Shown here in pieces: positions 1 through 6,407 of a DNA stretch of 6,796 nt. The stretch is from an uncultured Lachnospiraceae bacterium (GTDB lineage: Bacteria > Bacillota_A > Clostridia > Lachnospirales > Lachnospiraceae), in contig CAMWWF010000158.1 in the NCBI GenBank assembly GCA_947177885.1, positions 1 through 6,796 of the forward strand, in the 5' to 3' direction. Each line of letters starts with the position of its first letter. The stretch's first letter is position 1. The notes below the pieces were generated by a model. That model had not been told where the DNA came from. It saw only the letters and a list, made by a program, of their open reading frames with translations, and made no database searches. The position numbers and the translations under genes were made by a program.

Positions 1-1225
1 GTTCGGTAGCCGCACCAATCTTCTGTACGGATTCATTCGTCAGCTGTATCTGCTGCGCAATACTGTTCAGCGCGGCAACGGTCTTATCGTTGGAATCACT
101 GAGTTCATGCATGGTCCTCATGGATGCGGTTCCCGCATTACTCATGGTAGTGGATACCGTAGACTGTCTGCCCACACACTCCACAATGCTTTCGATCTGA
201 TTCCCCATAGATACGATCTGGCCGGAAGCATTCTCTATTTCCTCCGCCTGAGACACGGCGCCTCTGGAGATCTCATCCACCGCACGGCTGATCTCATCGG
301 TGGCATCGCTGCACTGACTCGCCATCTGATCCATGGACTCACCCGCTTCGTTCAGTTCATTTGCGGAATTCAGCAGATTGCCCACAATATTTTTCAGTTT
401 TGCGATGAGATTGTTCAGTGCGTCACCCATAGCGCCCAGTTCATCCCTGCGCCGCAAAATAGAAGGATCCACATTTGTATTCAGGTCACCTGTTGCCAGA
501 TTTTCCAGAGCTCCCTTTGTCCTGATCAGACAGTTGGCAATCCTGCTCGCCAGGAAATAACCCATACCGGCAAACAATACACTCAGGATAACAGCCAGTG
601 CGAGAATATGGGATACCTTCATATCAATATACTCGTCGATCTCCGCTCTGGGCTTACCCGCAAATACAATACCCACAACCGTACCGTCCGGGTTCTGCAA
701 AGGTACATAGCATGCCGCGTAATCCGCATTGTTAATGGTTATATGGGTAGTGGTATAAACTTCGCCCCGCTGTACCGTTTCCCACACCGCATCCGACACA
801 TTCGTTCCCACGATCCGCTGGCCGGTGGAAGCGTCTGTCAGCGTGGTCATCACACGGGTCGGTCCGAAACACACCGTTACTGCCGCTTCCGAATTGCTGA
901 CATAATTATCCAGCTCCTCCATCTCCGCTGTCAGATTCGTCTCTCCCTTATAGAAAGTCTCATTCTCGAAACGATAATCGCCATCCATATTGTTATAACC
1001 CGCCATGGTGGCATTTGCCAGCATATTCAATCCTTCCAGCGCCTGTGTCTCCAGACCGTCAACCAGACTGGATCTCGCAAACAGCGTCAGACCTGCGGCG
1101 ATGATCAATGCAGGTGCCACTGTCTGCAGAATCAGCTGCAGCTTGATCCCTGACTTTTTCTTCGTTCCGCCCTGCGCAGGAACATCCGGTGTCACTTTTG
1201 GTACTTTTGTTTCTTGCGCGTTCAT
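1..1225 (-). CDS. Methyl-accepting chemotaxis protein with extracellular Cache domain (3' end cut by window edge)
   Basis: Membrane chemoreceptor that senses an extracellular ligand and controls the CheA kinase through CheW. 408 codons are visible; the signalling tip and stop lie beyond the left edge. Reading from ATG at 1225: a Lys-rich cytoplasmic start (res 1-28), TM1 about 30-50, an extracellular sensor about 55-198, TM2 about 204-226, HAMP about 227-280 (RRDELGAMGDALN), then coiled-coil signalling helices. The sensor stretch with FGPTR, RIVGTNVSD, GEVYTTTHI, YVPLQNPDGTVVGIVFAGKP is typical of single-Cache (sCache_3-like) chemoreceptors; that assignment is from memory of the family. AGGGAGGA at 1235-1242, about 10 nt upstream, supports the start. 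No SigD-type motility promoter was found in the gap upstream. It stands alone, 259 nt from folD, so it is probably its own unit. The ligand is unknown. Confidence 0.93.
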   Translation of the reverse strand, partial: MNAQETKVPKVTPDVPAQGGTKKKSGIKLQLILQTVAPALIIAAGLTLFARSSLVDGLETQALEGLNMLANATMAGYNNMDGDYRFENETFYKGETNLTAEMEELDNYVSNSEAAVTVCFGPTRVMTTLTDASTGQRIVGTNVSDAVWETVQRGEVYTTTHITINNADYAACYVPLQNPDGTVVGIVFAGKPRAEIDEYIDMKVSHILALAVILSVLFAGMGYFLASRIANCLIRTKGALENLATGDLNTNVDPSILRRRDELGAMGDALNNLIAKLKNIVGNLLNSANELNEAGESMDQMASQCSDATDEISRAVDEISRGAVSQAEEIENASGQIVSMGNQIESIVECVGRQSTVSTTMSNAGTASMRTMHELSDSNDKTVAALNSIAQQIQLTNESVQKIGAATE

Positions 1226-1484
1226 TTTTCGTAGTCCTCCCTTGTATATTATATTTTAGCCGCCATTATTTCACCCGATCCATCAATTATTTCCGCCCGA
1301 GCCCCATGCTCCATGCGGATAAACCCACATGATTCCGCTCTGCGAAGCCCAGATCCGGATGAGTAATGCCGTACTGTCAGGCAAATTTTTTCGCCTTGCA
1401 TTCCCCGATGTAAAACGGAAAACTTCTTCGAAAAATGCCCCTCTGTCATGAGCAAAAATTACCAAAGGCAATCAGAAATTCTTC
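1226..1484 (-). other. Gap between folD and the chemoreceptor gene, no convincing gene
   Basis: This stretch follows the folD stop and forms the upstream region of the chemoreceptor gene. Short overlapping frames of 62-68 codons exist, but they lack ribosome binding sites and recognisable protein features, so I do not call genes. An AT-rich block at 1246-1258 contains TATAAT (1248-1253), but no matching -35 lies upstream and transcription would begin inside the ribosome binding site, so I do not call it a promoter. A near-palindrome GGCGAAAAAATTTGCC lies at 1380-1395 (minus reading) with no U-tract beyond it. I looked for the conserved core of the c-di-GMP-I riboswitch, common upstream of clostridial chemoreceptors, and did not find it. 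The chemoreceptor promoter probably lies here but I cannot place it. Confidence 0.5.
1454..1473 (-). terminator. Weak putative intrinsic terminator after folD
   Basis: On the minus strand GATTGCC and GGTAATT can pair as a 7-bp stem with two G-U wobbles and a TTT loop. A short T-run follows, ending at 1454. It begins 12 nt after the folD stop, the expected place. The stem is short and AU/GU-rich, so termination may be inefficient. Confidence 0.35.
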
Positions 1485-2321
1485 TCACACTATCCCATCC
1501 ACGCAATTATTCATAAGCATGGCGATGGTCATGGGACCCACCCCGCCCGGAACCGGCGTGATGGCCGAAGTATGAGGCGCCACGTCCTCAAAATCCACAT
1601 CGCCGCAAAGCTTATTGTTCTCATTTCTATGGATCCCCACATCAATGACAACAGCGCCTTCCTTGACATACCCGGCATCTACGAATTTAGGTTTTCCTAC
1701 TGCCACCACAAGGATGTCTGCGCGCTTCGTGATCTCTTTTAAATTCCGGGTACGGGAATGACAGATCGTGACTGTACCGTTTTCCCGGAGCAAAAGCATG
1801 GCCATGGGCTTTCCCACAATATTGCTCCTGCCCAGCACCACACATTCCTTTCCCTGGATCTCAATACCGGAACGCTTCAGAAGCTGAATCACCCCGGCGG
1901 GAGTACAGGAGACGTATCCGGGTCTGCCGATGCTCAGATTCCCCACATTCATGGGATGAAAACCGTCCACATCCTTGGCCGGGTCGATGGCCAGAAGGAT
2001 CTTCTCCTCATTGATATGCGCGGGCAACGGCAGCTGCACCAAAATGCCGTTTACTTCCTCTTTGGCATTCAGCTCTCCAATGAGCTTTAACAGCTCCTCC
2101 TCCGTAGTCTCCTCCGGCAACTCGTAGGCCAGAGATTGAATTCCTATGTATGCGCATGCCTTTTTCTTATTATTGACATATACACCGGAAGCCGGGTCTT
2201 TTCCCACCTGTATGACCGCCATACAGATTTCTTTGCCCTGTGCCTTGAGCTCTTCAACTTTTTCTTTTAATTCATCTTTGATCTCCTGGGAAATTGCTTT
2301 TCCGTCAATGAGCTGATACAT
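1485..2321 (-). CDS. folD: Bifunctional methylenetetrahydrofolate dehydrogenase / methenyltetrahydrofolate cyclohydrolase
   Basis: Cytoplasmic enzyme interconverting 5,10-methylene-, 5,10-methenyl- and 10-formyl-tetrahydrofolate with NADP(H), supplying one-carbon units for purine and formyl-methionine synthesis. The 278-residue protein has normal family length. Catalytic YxxxK is Y48-K52 (YVNNK). The folate-site motif VQLPLPAH is at 95-102 and DVDGFHP at 117-123. The Rossmann nucleotide loop GRSNIVGKP is at 164-172, and the C-terminal signature PVPGGVGPMTIAML at 256-269. All key residues look intact. The start is the ATG at 2321 because AGGAGGGG (2329-2336) sits 7 nt upstream; extending ten codons to 2351 would place that site inside the gene. 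It has its own promoter and a 155-nt gap from the protease gene, so it appears monocistronic. The end is a TGA at 1485-1487. Confidence 0.98.
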   Translation of the reverse strand: MYQLIDGKAISQEIKDELKEKVEELKAQGKEICMAVIQVGKDPASGVYVNNKKKACAYIGIQSLAYELPEETTEEELLKLIGELNAKEEVNGILVQLPLPAHINEEKILLAIDPAKDVDGFHPMNVGNLSIGRPGYVSCTPAGVIQLLKRSGIEIQGKECVVLGRSNIVGKPMAMLLLRENGTVTICHSRTRNLKEITKRADILVVAVGKPKFVDAGYVKEGAVVIDVGIHRNENNKLCGDVDFEDVAPHTSAITPVPGGVGPMTIAMLMNNCVDGIV

Positions 2322-2385
2322 TAGAATTCCCCTCCTGTGCATTGGTGACAAAACAGATAAGTATGAAACAATATGTCTTTATAAT

Positions 2386-2414
2386 ATATTAACTGAATTT
2401 TCTGAATTTTGCAA
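2386..2414 (-). promoter_or_regulatory. Probable vegetative promoter of folD
   Basis: On the minus strand TTGCAA (2409-2414) and TAATAT (2386-2391) are 17 bp apart, each matching 4 of 6 bases of the major sigma factor consensus. The surrounding AT-rich tract offers alternative -10 boxes (TATTAT, 2381-2386). Transcription would begin near 2379, giving a leader of about 60 nt. The spacer carries a direct repeat CTGAATTTT (2393-2401 and 2402-2410, plus reading). Confidence 0.5.
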
Positions 2415-2443
2415 CCCTGTAAAAAGACTGGATGCATTTTACC

Positions 2444-2472
2444 CCAGAAATCACGTTATTTATTAATTCTGG
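2444..2472. repeat. Short inverted repeat just after the protease gene
   Basis: CCAGAA (2444-2449) and TTCTGG (2467-2472) form a 6-bp perfect inverted repeat with a 17-nt AT-rich loop, beginning 4 nt beyond the protease stop codon. There is no T-run on the minus strand after it, so it is at best a weak 3'-end stem and not a canonical intrinsic terminator. Confidence 0.3.
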
Positions 2473-2476
2473 TGTA

Positions 2477-3997
2477 CTAATACACATACACCTGCCGCCC
2501 CGTGATCTCCTCGTAGCACTCCAGAATGCCGTCCAGGGGAACGCACCAGTATCTGGTAGGATCGGTGGAATAGGCGTAAGCCATGGAGATCAGATTTCCA
2601 TGCCCGTCCAATATGGCGGAACCCGAATCCCCATGTTCCAGTTCCACCGTCACTTCCGTGTGGTCCTTTCTGTCATACCACTCAAAAAGCTGCTTTACCT
2701 TGATCAGATTCCCGGTGGTCACATGCATGATACCGCCCTCTCTGTCCACTCTCTCCAGTCCCAGCTCCAGTTCCTGATCGTCCAGTCTGTTCCAATATGA
2801 CTTATCGATATGTACCGTCATTAACTGTTCCTGAAGCTCTGTAGGAATATCCTCCCTCCTGACAGTGACCACTCCCACATCATATCCCTCACTGCTGCCC
2901 AGATGCTCTCCCTTTATTCTGGTCCCGTCATAAAAGAACACATCCCAGTTGTCATACTTTTCCGCCACATGACGGTTACTGCAGATATAGACCGTATCCT
3001 CCGTGATCTCCATGATATAACCGGAACCTGCGCTGTACCCGTTATCCTTCTCATGATACAACTGCACCAGCGCGGGGCGCATGTAATCCAGCGCCGCCTC
3101 CAGATCATCTTCCTCCATAACGCCCGCGTCATAAAGATTAGGCGCTCCCAGGATCACATCCTCCCAGCGGTTGATCTGTCTCTCACCGATCATCTCCTGG
3201 ATATCCCTGGGTGATGCCACCGTGACCGTAGCCTGCTTCTCCGTCACCAGGCCGCAGCCGTCCTCCACACTGTAACTCAGCTCATAGATGCCCTCCCTGC
3301 CCAGACGTATCCCGGAATCGTCTATGGTGATGTTTGCCGTCAGATCACCGTCCACTTTATCAGCCGCCGTCACGGTGCTCAGGAAATCCGGTTCGCTCCC
3401 GGGTGTAACATAAAAATCCCTGACTCCCCAAATCTCGGGAGGGATGTCCACCAATACCGTCAACACCAGACTGGACTGATTACCGGAGGAATCCTCCGCC
3501 CCGATCTCCAGAGTATACTCTCCCGGTTCCTCAAAAGTTATGGTTTCTTTTTTTATGCCGTCCTGAATAAAATACGCGCTGGCGTCACGGTCTTTGTCCA
3601 CTATCCCCGCCACCGCATCCTCCGGCAGATTCTCAACTCCTGCCGGCAGATACACCGGACCTTCCTTTTCCCGTATCTCAGGCGGCGTGGTATCCTCTAT
3701 GACAATCGTATAGACAAAAGCTTTCCCGCCGTGATAGAGCACTGCCTCATAAACACCCGTATGCTTGCGGTCCACCTCGGACAGATCGAGCTGCGCCAGT
3801 CCCCGGGACCATTCGGTACCCGAGATATAGTCACCTGTGTCATTGCTGACCCGCTCTCCCAGCTCATAGGTTGCCGTGCTGAAGACAGGCTCCACCCGAT
3901 ATATCTCCCAATAAAATATCACTGCTGCCAGAACCGTCAGCACAACCGCACCTACAGCTAAAAATGCTTTCTTTCCTGTATGCTTCTCCGTCCCCAT
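2477..3997 (-). CDS. Membrane-anchored serine protease (trypsin/HtrA-like fold) with Ig-like domains
   Basis: 506 residues. A short basic N-terminus precedes one hydrophobic helix (about 11-30) without a clear signal-peptidase site, so the rest is probably tethered outside the membrane. Three beta-rich Ig-like modules follow, at about 36-101, 104-183 and 186-260; two begin with PPEI and carry GEYTLEIGAEDSSGN or GIYELSYSVEDGCG strands typical of DUF5011/HYR-like domains. After a linker (262-307) comes a chymotrypsin-fold protease: AGSGYIM (323-329), His343 in SNRHVAE, Asp373 in GYDVGVV, Ser458 in GDSGSAIL. The His-Asp spacing of 30 equals that of DegP (H105/D135). No PDZ domain follows; the protein ends about 48 residues after the serine. 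Start: only ATG 3997 fits, as an in-frame TAA lies four codons upstream; the AGGAG (4001-4005) is only 3 nt from it, which is short. Substrate and role are unknown; envelope protein processing or quality control is inference. Confidence 0.85.
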   Translation of the reverse strand: MGTEKHTGKKAFLAVGAVVLTVLAAVIFYWEIYRVEPVFSTATYELGERVSNDTGDYISGTEWSRGLAQLDLSEVDRKHTGVYEAVLYHGGKAFVYTIVIEDTTPPEIREKEGPVYLPAGVENLPEDAVAGIVDKDRDASAYFIQDGIKKETITFEEPGEYTLEIGAEDSSGNQSSLVLTVLVDIPPEIWGVRDFYVTPGSEPDFLSTVTAADKVDGDLTANITIDDSGIRLGREGIYELSYSVEDGCGLVTEKQATVTVASPRDIQEMIGERQINRWEDVILGAPNLYDAGVMEEDDLEAALDYMRPALVQLYHEKDNGYSAGSGYIMEITEDTVYICSNRHVAEKYDNWDVFFYDGTRIKGEHLGSSEGYDVGVVTVRREDIPTELQEQLMTVHIDKSYWNRLDDQELELGLERVDREGGIMHVTTGNLIKVKQLFEWYDRKDHTEVTVELEHGDSGSAILDGHGNLISMAYAYSTDPTRYWCVPLDGILECYEEITGRQVYVY

Positions 3998-4021
3998 CTT
4001 CTCCTGTTACACCCCTTTTAA

Positions 4022-4046
4022 TTGACACAAGGTCTTTCCGCGTCAA
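4022..4046 (-). promoter_or_regulatory. Second leader stem-loop of the protease mRNA
   Basis: On the minus strand TTGACGC and GTGTCAA pair as a 7-bp stem with one G-U wobble and an 11-nt loop (GGAAAGACCTT). It lies two nucleotides after the first hairpin and about 16 nt before the AGGAG ribosome binding site. No T-run follows, so it is not an intrinsic terminator. The TTGACG at 4041-4046 could alternatively be a -35 box, but no good -10 lies at the right distance. Confidence 0.4.
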
Positions 4047-4048
4047 CA

Positions 4049-4081
4049 CCATACCATGCTCACAAAGTGATCATGGTATGG
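4049..4081 (-). promoter_or_regulatory. Long near-perfect hairpin/dyad in the protease leader
   Basis: CCATACCATG (4049-4058) and CATGGTATGG (4072-4081) are a perfect 10-bp inverted repeat. Inside it, after one mismatch, TCAC and GTGA add four pairs around a 3-nt loop, giving 14 pairs in 33 nt. Neither side has a T-run, so it is not a rho-independent terminator. It lies within the predicted transcribed leader, so it could act as RNA structure or as a dimeric repressor operator. The sequence alone does not decide between these. Confidence 0.6.
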
Positions 4082-4108
4082 ATGGCCATTCGGCCCCTGA
4101 TTGCCTTG

Positions 4109-4132
4109 AATATGGACTTATTTTACCATATT
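4109..4132 (-). promoter_or_regulatory. Probable extended -10 promoter of the protease gene inside a 7-bp dyad
   Basis: On the minus strand TGG-TAAAAT (4120-4128) matches the extended -10 pattern TGnTATAAT with 5 of 6 core bases. The -35 at 4143-4148 (TGTTAA) is poor, as is common with extended -10 promoters. The box is framed by a perfect dyad, AATATGG (4109-4115) and CCATATT (4126-4132), separated by 10 bp. Transcription would start near 4113, giving a leader of about 115 nt. The dyad could be a repressor site covering the promoter; this is inferred from position. Confidence 0.45.
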
Positions 4133-4294
4133 TCCGGAACAATTAACAGCCCTGAATTTCTTTGACGGTTCGGGCGACAACAGCCGCACGTTAACGTCCG
4201 GAGCGCTTCTGATCCGATTCCCGTCCGATATGTTCCATAGATTTCCGTTATTCGTTCAACAGTCAGCCGGGGCGTGCAAACCGGGGGTGCCTCC

Positions 4295-5521
4295 TTAAGC
4301 AACCTGATGTTTCTTAAAGCCTAATCTTGCTAACGGCAGCATGATTACCGTTAAAAGAGCATACAGGACAGCCCTTATGGTGAGCGTGTCCAGAACCAGA
4401 CCACCGAATTGGTATGAGATATACTTGTTGAATTCCGGCATTGTTGAACGGTAAGGCAGCAAGAACAAAATCAGATTATACGCCCCTGTTGTTCCGTTTG
4501 GTGTCAGAAACATAGGAATGAACAGTACGGGGACAAGAATAATCAGCACAAGATAAGGACTTTTCATTTGTGCAGACAAAAGGAGTGTCAGTCCAATCAC
4601 AGCAAGGAGTATCAGGTAAATAATTCCAATATTGATTAGTACTGCCTGTAAAAAGGTCAACGGATAAGGAATTGTCGTATTTGCAATCTGCAATGGCAGA
4701 TCCCGGCCATCTGCCCCAAACGCTGCAAGCGGCAATCCACACGCCACCACAACATGGAGTATAAATGCAGCCGTTCCAAATAAAAGTGATGCTGCAATTT
4801 TTGCTGTTGTCAGTTTCGTTTTTCCATACTTTGCAGATAAAATTACCGCATCCGTTCCCGCCTGATATTCACCGGAAAAGACAGGGGCAACCACAATGCA
4901 GACAGCCAGCAATGTGAACATCAAAAGTTCAAAGCTGCTTATAATAACTTCCCATCCTTTGTAATATCCATACTGCAGAGGCGTGTCCACCTTGTCCGCC
5001 ATACTGCTCCAATATTCTTTTTGTTCACTGGATAATTTTCGTGCCGGACTGTTGAGCAGATTCTGTATCTTCCTTTCCATCGCCTGATAAAAGGACGCTC
5101 CGTCTTCTATATCCAACTCAGGGAGATCATTATAGCTCAGGATTTCATTGGGCTTACTGTATGTGTTGGCGATCAGGTTAAGCAGTTTTTCCCTTGGTGC
5201 AACTCCATTCCAATAGGCATCGCCAATCAAAAACTGCTCGTTTCCGTCATATCCGATATTATCAGTGTTTTCAAAAAGCTCCTGCACTTCCCGAATCGTT
5301 TCAGCAACATATTCCTCGGACAAAGGAACTGACAAATCCGCATACTGCCCTTTTTCACTGGCAATGCCATCCGCCCCCTTTACAACACCATCCTGATTGT
5401 AAGTTTGGAATTGCATAATGGGCAGCCCGAAAAGAAATCCCGTCAAAATCAGACTGGCTGCCATCACGATCAAAGTAGATTTTTTACGCAGTATCTTCAA
5501 AAACTCATATTTCACCAACAT
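4295..5521 (-). CDS. ABC-2 type transporter permease with large extracytoplasmic loop
   Basis: Membrane subunit of the exporter powered by the ATPase encoded just upstream. 408 residues from ATG 5521. A basic N-terminus (MLVKYEFLKILRKK) precedes TM1 at about 15-36, then about 155 hydrophilic residues presumably outside the membrane. Five more helices lie at about 195-215, 242-264, 290-315, 322-340 and 382-400; the protein ends in a basic tail. The FSGEYQAGTDAVILSAKYGKTKLTTAK segment (215-241) is the cytosolic loop after TM2 typical of ABC-2 permeases. The start is set by AGGAGG at 5531-5536, 9 nt upstream; the ATG is one base past the ATPase stop, implying translational coupling. An extension to 5557 would run into the ATPase gene without a site. 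The substrate is unknown. With a sensor kinase beside it, peptide antibiotic or envelope-stress export is a reasonable inference. Confidence 0.88.
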   Translation of the reverse strand: MLVKYEFLKILRKKSTLIVMAASLILTGFLFGLPIMQFQTYNQDGVVKGADGIASEKGQYADLSVPLSEEYVAETIREVQELFENTDNIGYDGNEQFLIGDAYWNGVAPREKLLNLIANTYSKPNEILSYNDLPELDIEDGASFYQAMERKIQNLLNSPARKLSSEQKEYWSSMADKVDTPLQYGYYKGWEVIISSFELLMFTLLAVCIVVAPVFSGEYQAGTDAVILSAKYGKTKLTTAKIAASLLFGTAAFILHVVVACGLPLAAFGADGRDLPLQIANTTIPYPLTFLQAVLINIGIIYLILLAVIGLTLLLSAQMKSPYLVLIILVPVLFIPMFLTPNGTTGAYNLILFLLPYRSTMPEFNKYISYQFGGLVLDTLTIRAVLYALLTVIMLPLARLGFKKHQVA

Positions 5522-5522
5522 A

Positions 5523-6407
5523 TTACCTTTCCTCCTGTTTCTCAGTCTCTTCACCAAAATGGTACAAAAATAAATCTTCTAAGCTCGGTTCTACAATCTG
5601 TGCATCTTCCCCCGGAGCAGTTTCCTCTATCATGCGCAGCCGCACCATATTGTTTTCGTGGTGAAGGTTTACAACAGAAAAATTCCTGCTATATTCCGCA
5701 GCAGTCCTTTCATCAACCAAGAGTTCCCACACCTTGCCTTTGATACTGTCTGTAACCGTACTCATCGGCTCCTGCAAAAGAAAACGGCCTTGCTTCATCA
5801 TTAAAATTGTATCTGCAATATAAGAAACATCCGAAACAATGTGCGTAGATAGAATCACAATTTTTTCTTTTGCAAAATCCGAGATAAGATTGCGGAAACG
5901 CACTCTTTCTTTTGGGTCAAGTCCCGCCGTAGGTTCATCCAATATCAGGACAGATGGGCTGTTCAGTTCCGCCTGTGCAATTCCAAGACGCTGTTTCATG
6001 CCTCCAGAATAGGACTTGATTTTTTTATCTGCCACATCGGACAGGTTGACCATCTGAAGCAAATCCTCTGTTCGTTTTTTTGCCTGTCTTTTATCAAGCC
6101 CTTTTACTGCCGCCATATACAGCATAAATTCACGGGCGGTGAAATCAGGATAAAAGCCAAAATCCTGCGGCATATATCCCAAATGGATATAATACCTCTC
6201 GCCTAACTGCTCAATTGTTTTTCCGTTTAAACTGATACTGCCGGAAGTCGGTTTCAGAACACCACATATCATCCGCATCAGCGTTGTCTTGCCCGCACCG
6301 TTTGCGCCAAGCAGCCCATATACTCCCGGCACTAAATTGGCACTTACATTGTTGACAGCACATTTTGCTCCGTACTGTTTTCTTAAATCTTGTAACTGTA
6401 ATTCCAT
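5523..6407 (-). CDS. ABC transporter ATP-binding protein
   Basis: Cytoplasmic ATPase subunit that dimerises and drives the ABC-2 permease encoded next. 294 residues with every motif intact: Walker A GANGAGKT (34-41), Q-loop Gln81 (GYMPQD), signature YSGGMKQR (133-140), Walker B LILDEP with Asp157 and Glu158, switch His189 (STH). The roughly 80-residue C-terminal extension, ending acidic (FGEETEKQEER), is typical of ATPases paired with ABC-2 permeases. The start is ATG 6407, with AGGAGG at 6414-6419 and 6 nt spacing; a start five codons further upstream would swallow that site. It is first in a two-gene operon and follows the kinase gene after a terminator and a 187-nt gap. No good -35/-10 pair is visible upstream, so expression may depend on an activator or on read-through. 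Confidence 0.95.
   Translation of the reverse strand: MELQLQDLRKQYGAKCAVNNVSANLVPGVYGLLGANGAGKTTLMRMICGVLKPTSGSISLNGKTIEQLGERYYIHLGYMPQDFGFYPDFTAREFMLYMAAVKGLDKRQAKKRTEDLLQMVNLSDVADKKIKSYSGGMKQRLGIAQAELNSPSVLILDEPTAGLDPKERVRFRNLISDFAKEKIVILSTHIVSDVSYIADTILMMKQGRFLLQEPMSTVTDSIKGKVWELLVDERTAAEYSRNFSVVNLHHENNMVRLRMIEETAPGEDAQIVEPSLEDLFLYHFGEETEKQEER

Larger units (their letters stand above)
3998..4294 (-). other. Gene-free stretch between the ABC permease and the protease gene
   Basis: About 300 nt with no credible gene. The half near 4294 begins with an unused AAGGAGG (4290-4296, overlapping the permease stop) and GC-rich CCGGGG repeats (4268-4286). It also holds a direct repeat TCCGAT (4213-4218, 4224-4229; 11-bp period) and a perfect palindrome ACGTTAACGT (4188-4197). 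The half near 3998 holds the probable protease promoter and two stem-loops, listed separately. A 62-codon frame at 3864-4052 overlaps the protease start in another frame and is a shadow. No T-tract terminator for the permease operon is visible, so read-through toward the protease is possible. Confidence 0.6.

Noticed and set aside
107..1153. A 348-codon open frame on the plus strand
   Set aside because: It lies fully antisense to the chemoreceptor, has no ribosome binding site and no recognisable domain, and its His/Arg/Cys/Gln-rich content is typical of a shadow of a well-coding opposite strand.
1249..1471. Two overlapping small minus-strand frames (68 and 62 codons) upstream of the chemoreceptor
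   Set aside because: One begins at TTG, neither has a ribosome binding site, and neither shows membrane, signal or domain features.
1226..1484. Possible c-di-GMP riboswitch in the chemoreceptor leader
   Set aside because: The conserved core of the GEMM-I element could not be found on the minus strand; only short unrelated palindromes are present.
1758..2090. A 110-codon plus-strand frame inside folD
   Set aside because: It is antisense to the conserved Rossmann and catalytic region of folD, whose motifs are intact; no start signal or protein family is recognisable.
4022..4050. Plus-strand TTGACA as a promoter
   Set aside because: A perfect -35 hexamer sits at 4022-4027, but no -10 lies at 16-18 bp and no plus-strand gene follows.
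4049..4081. Strong hairpin read as a rho-independent terminator
   Set aside because: There is no T-run on either strand next to the stem, and it lies in the predicted leader of the protease gene; kept as a regulatory structure instead.
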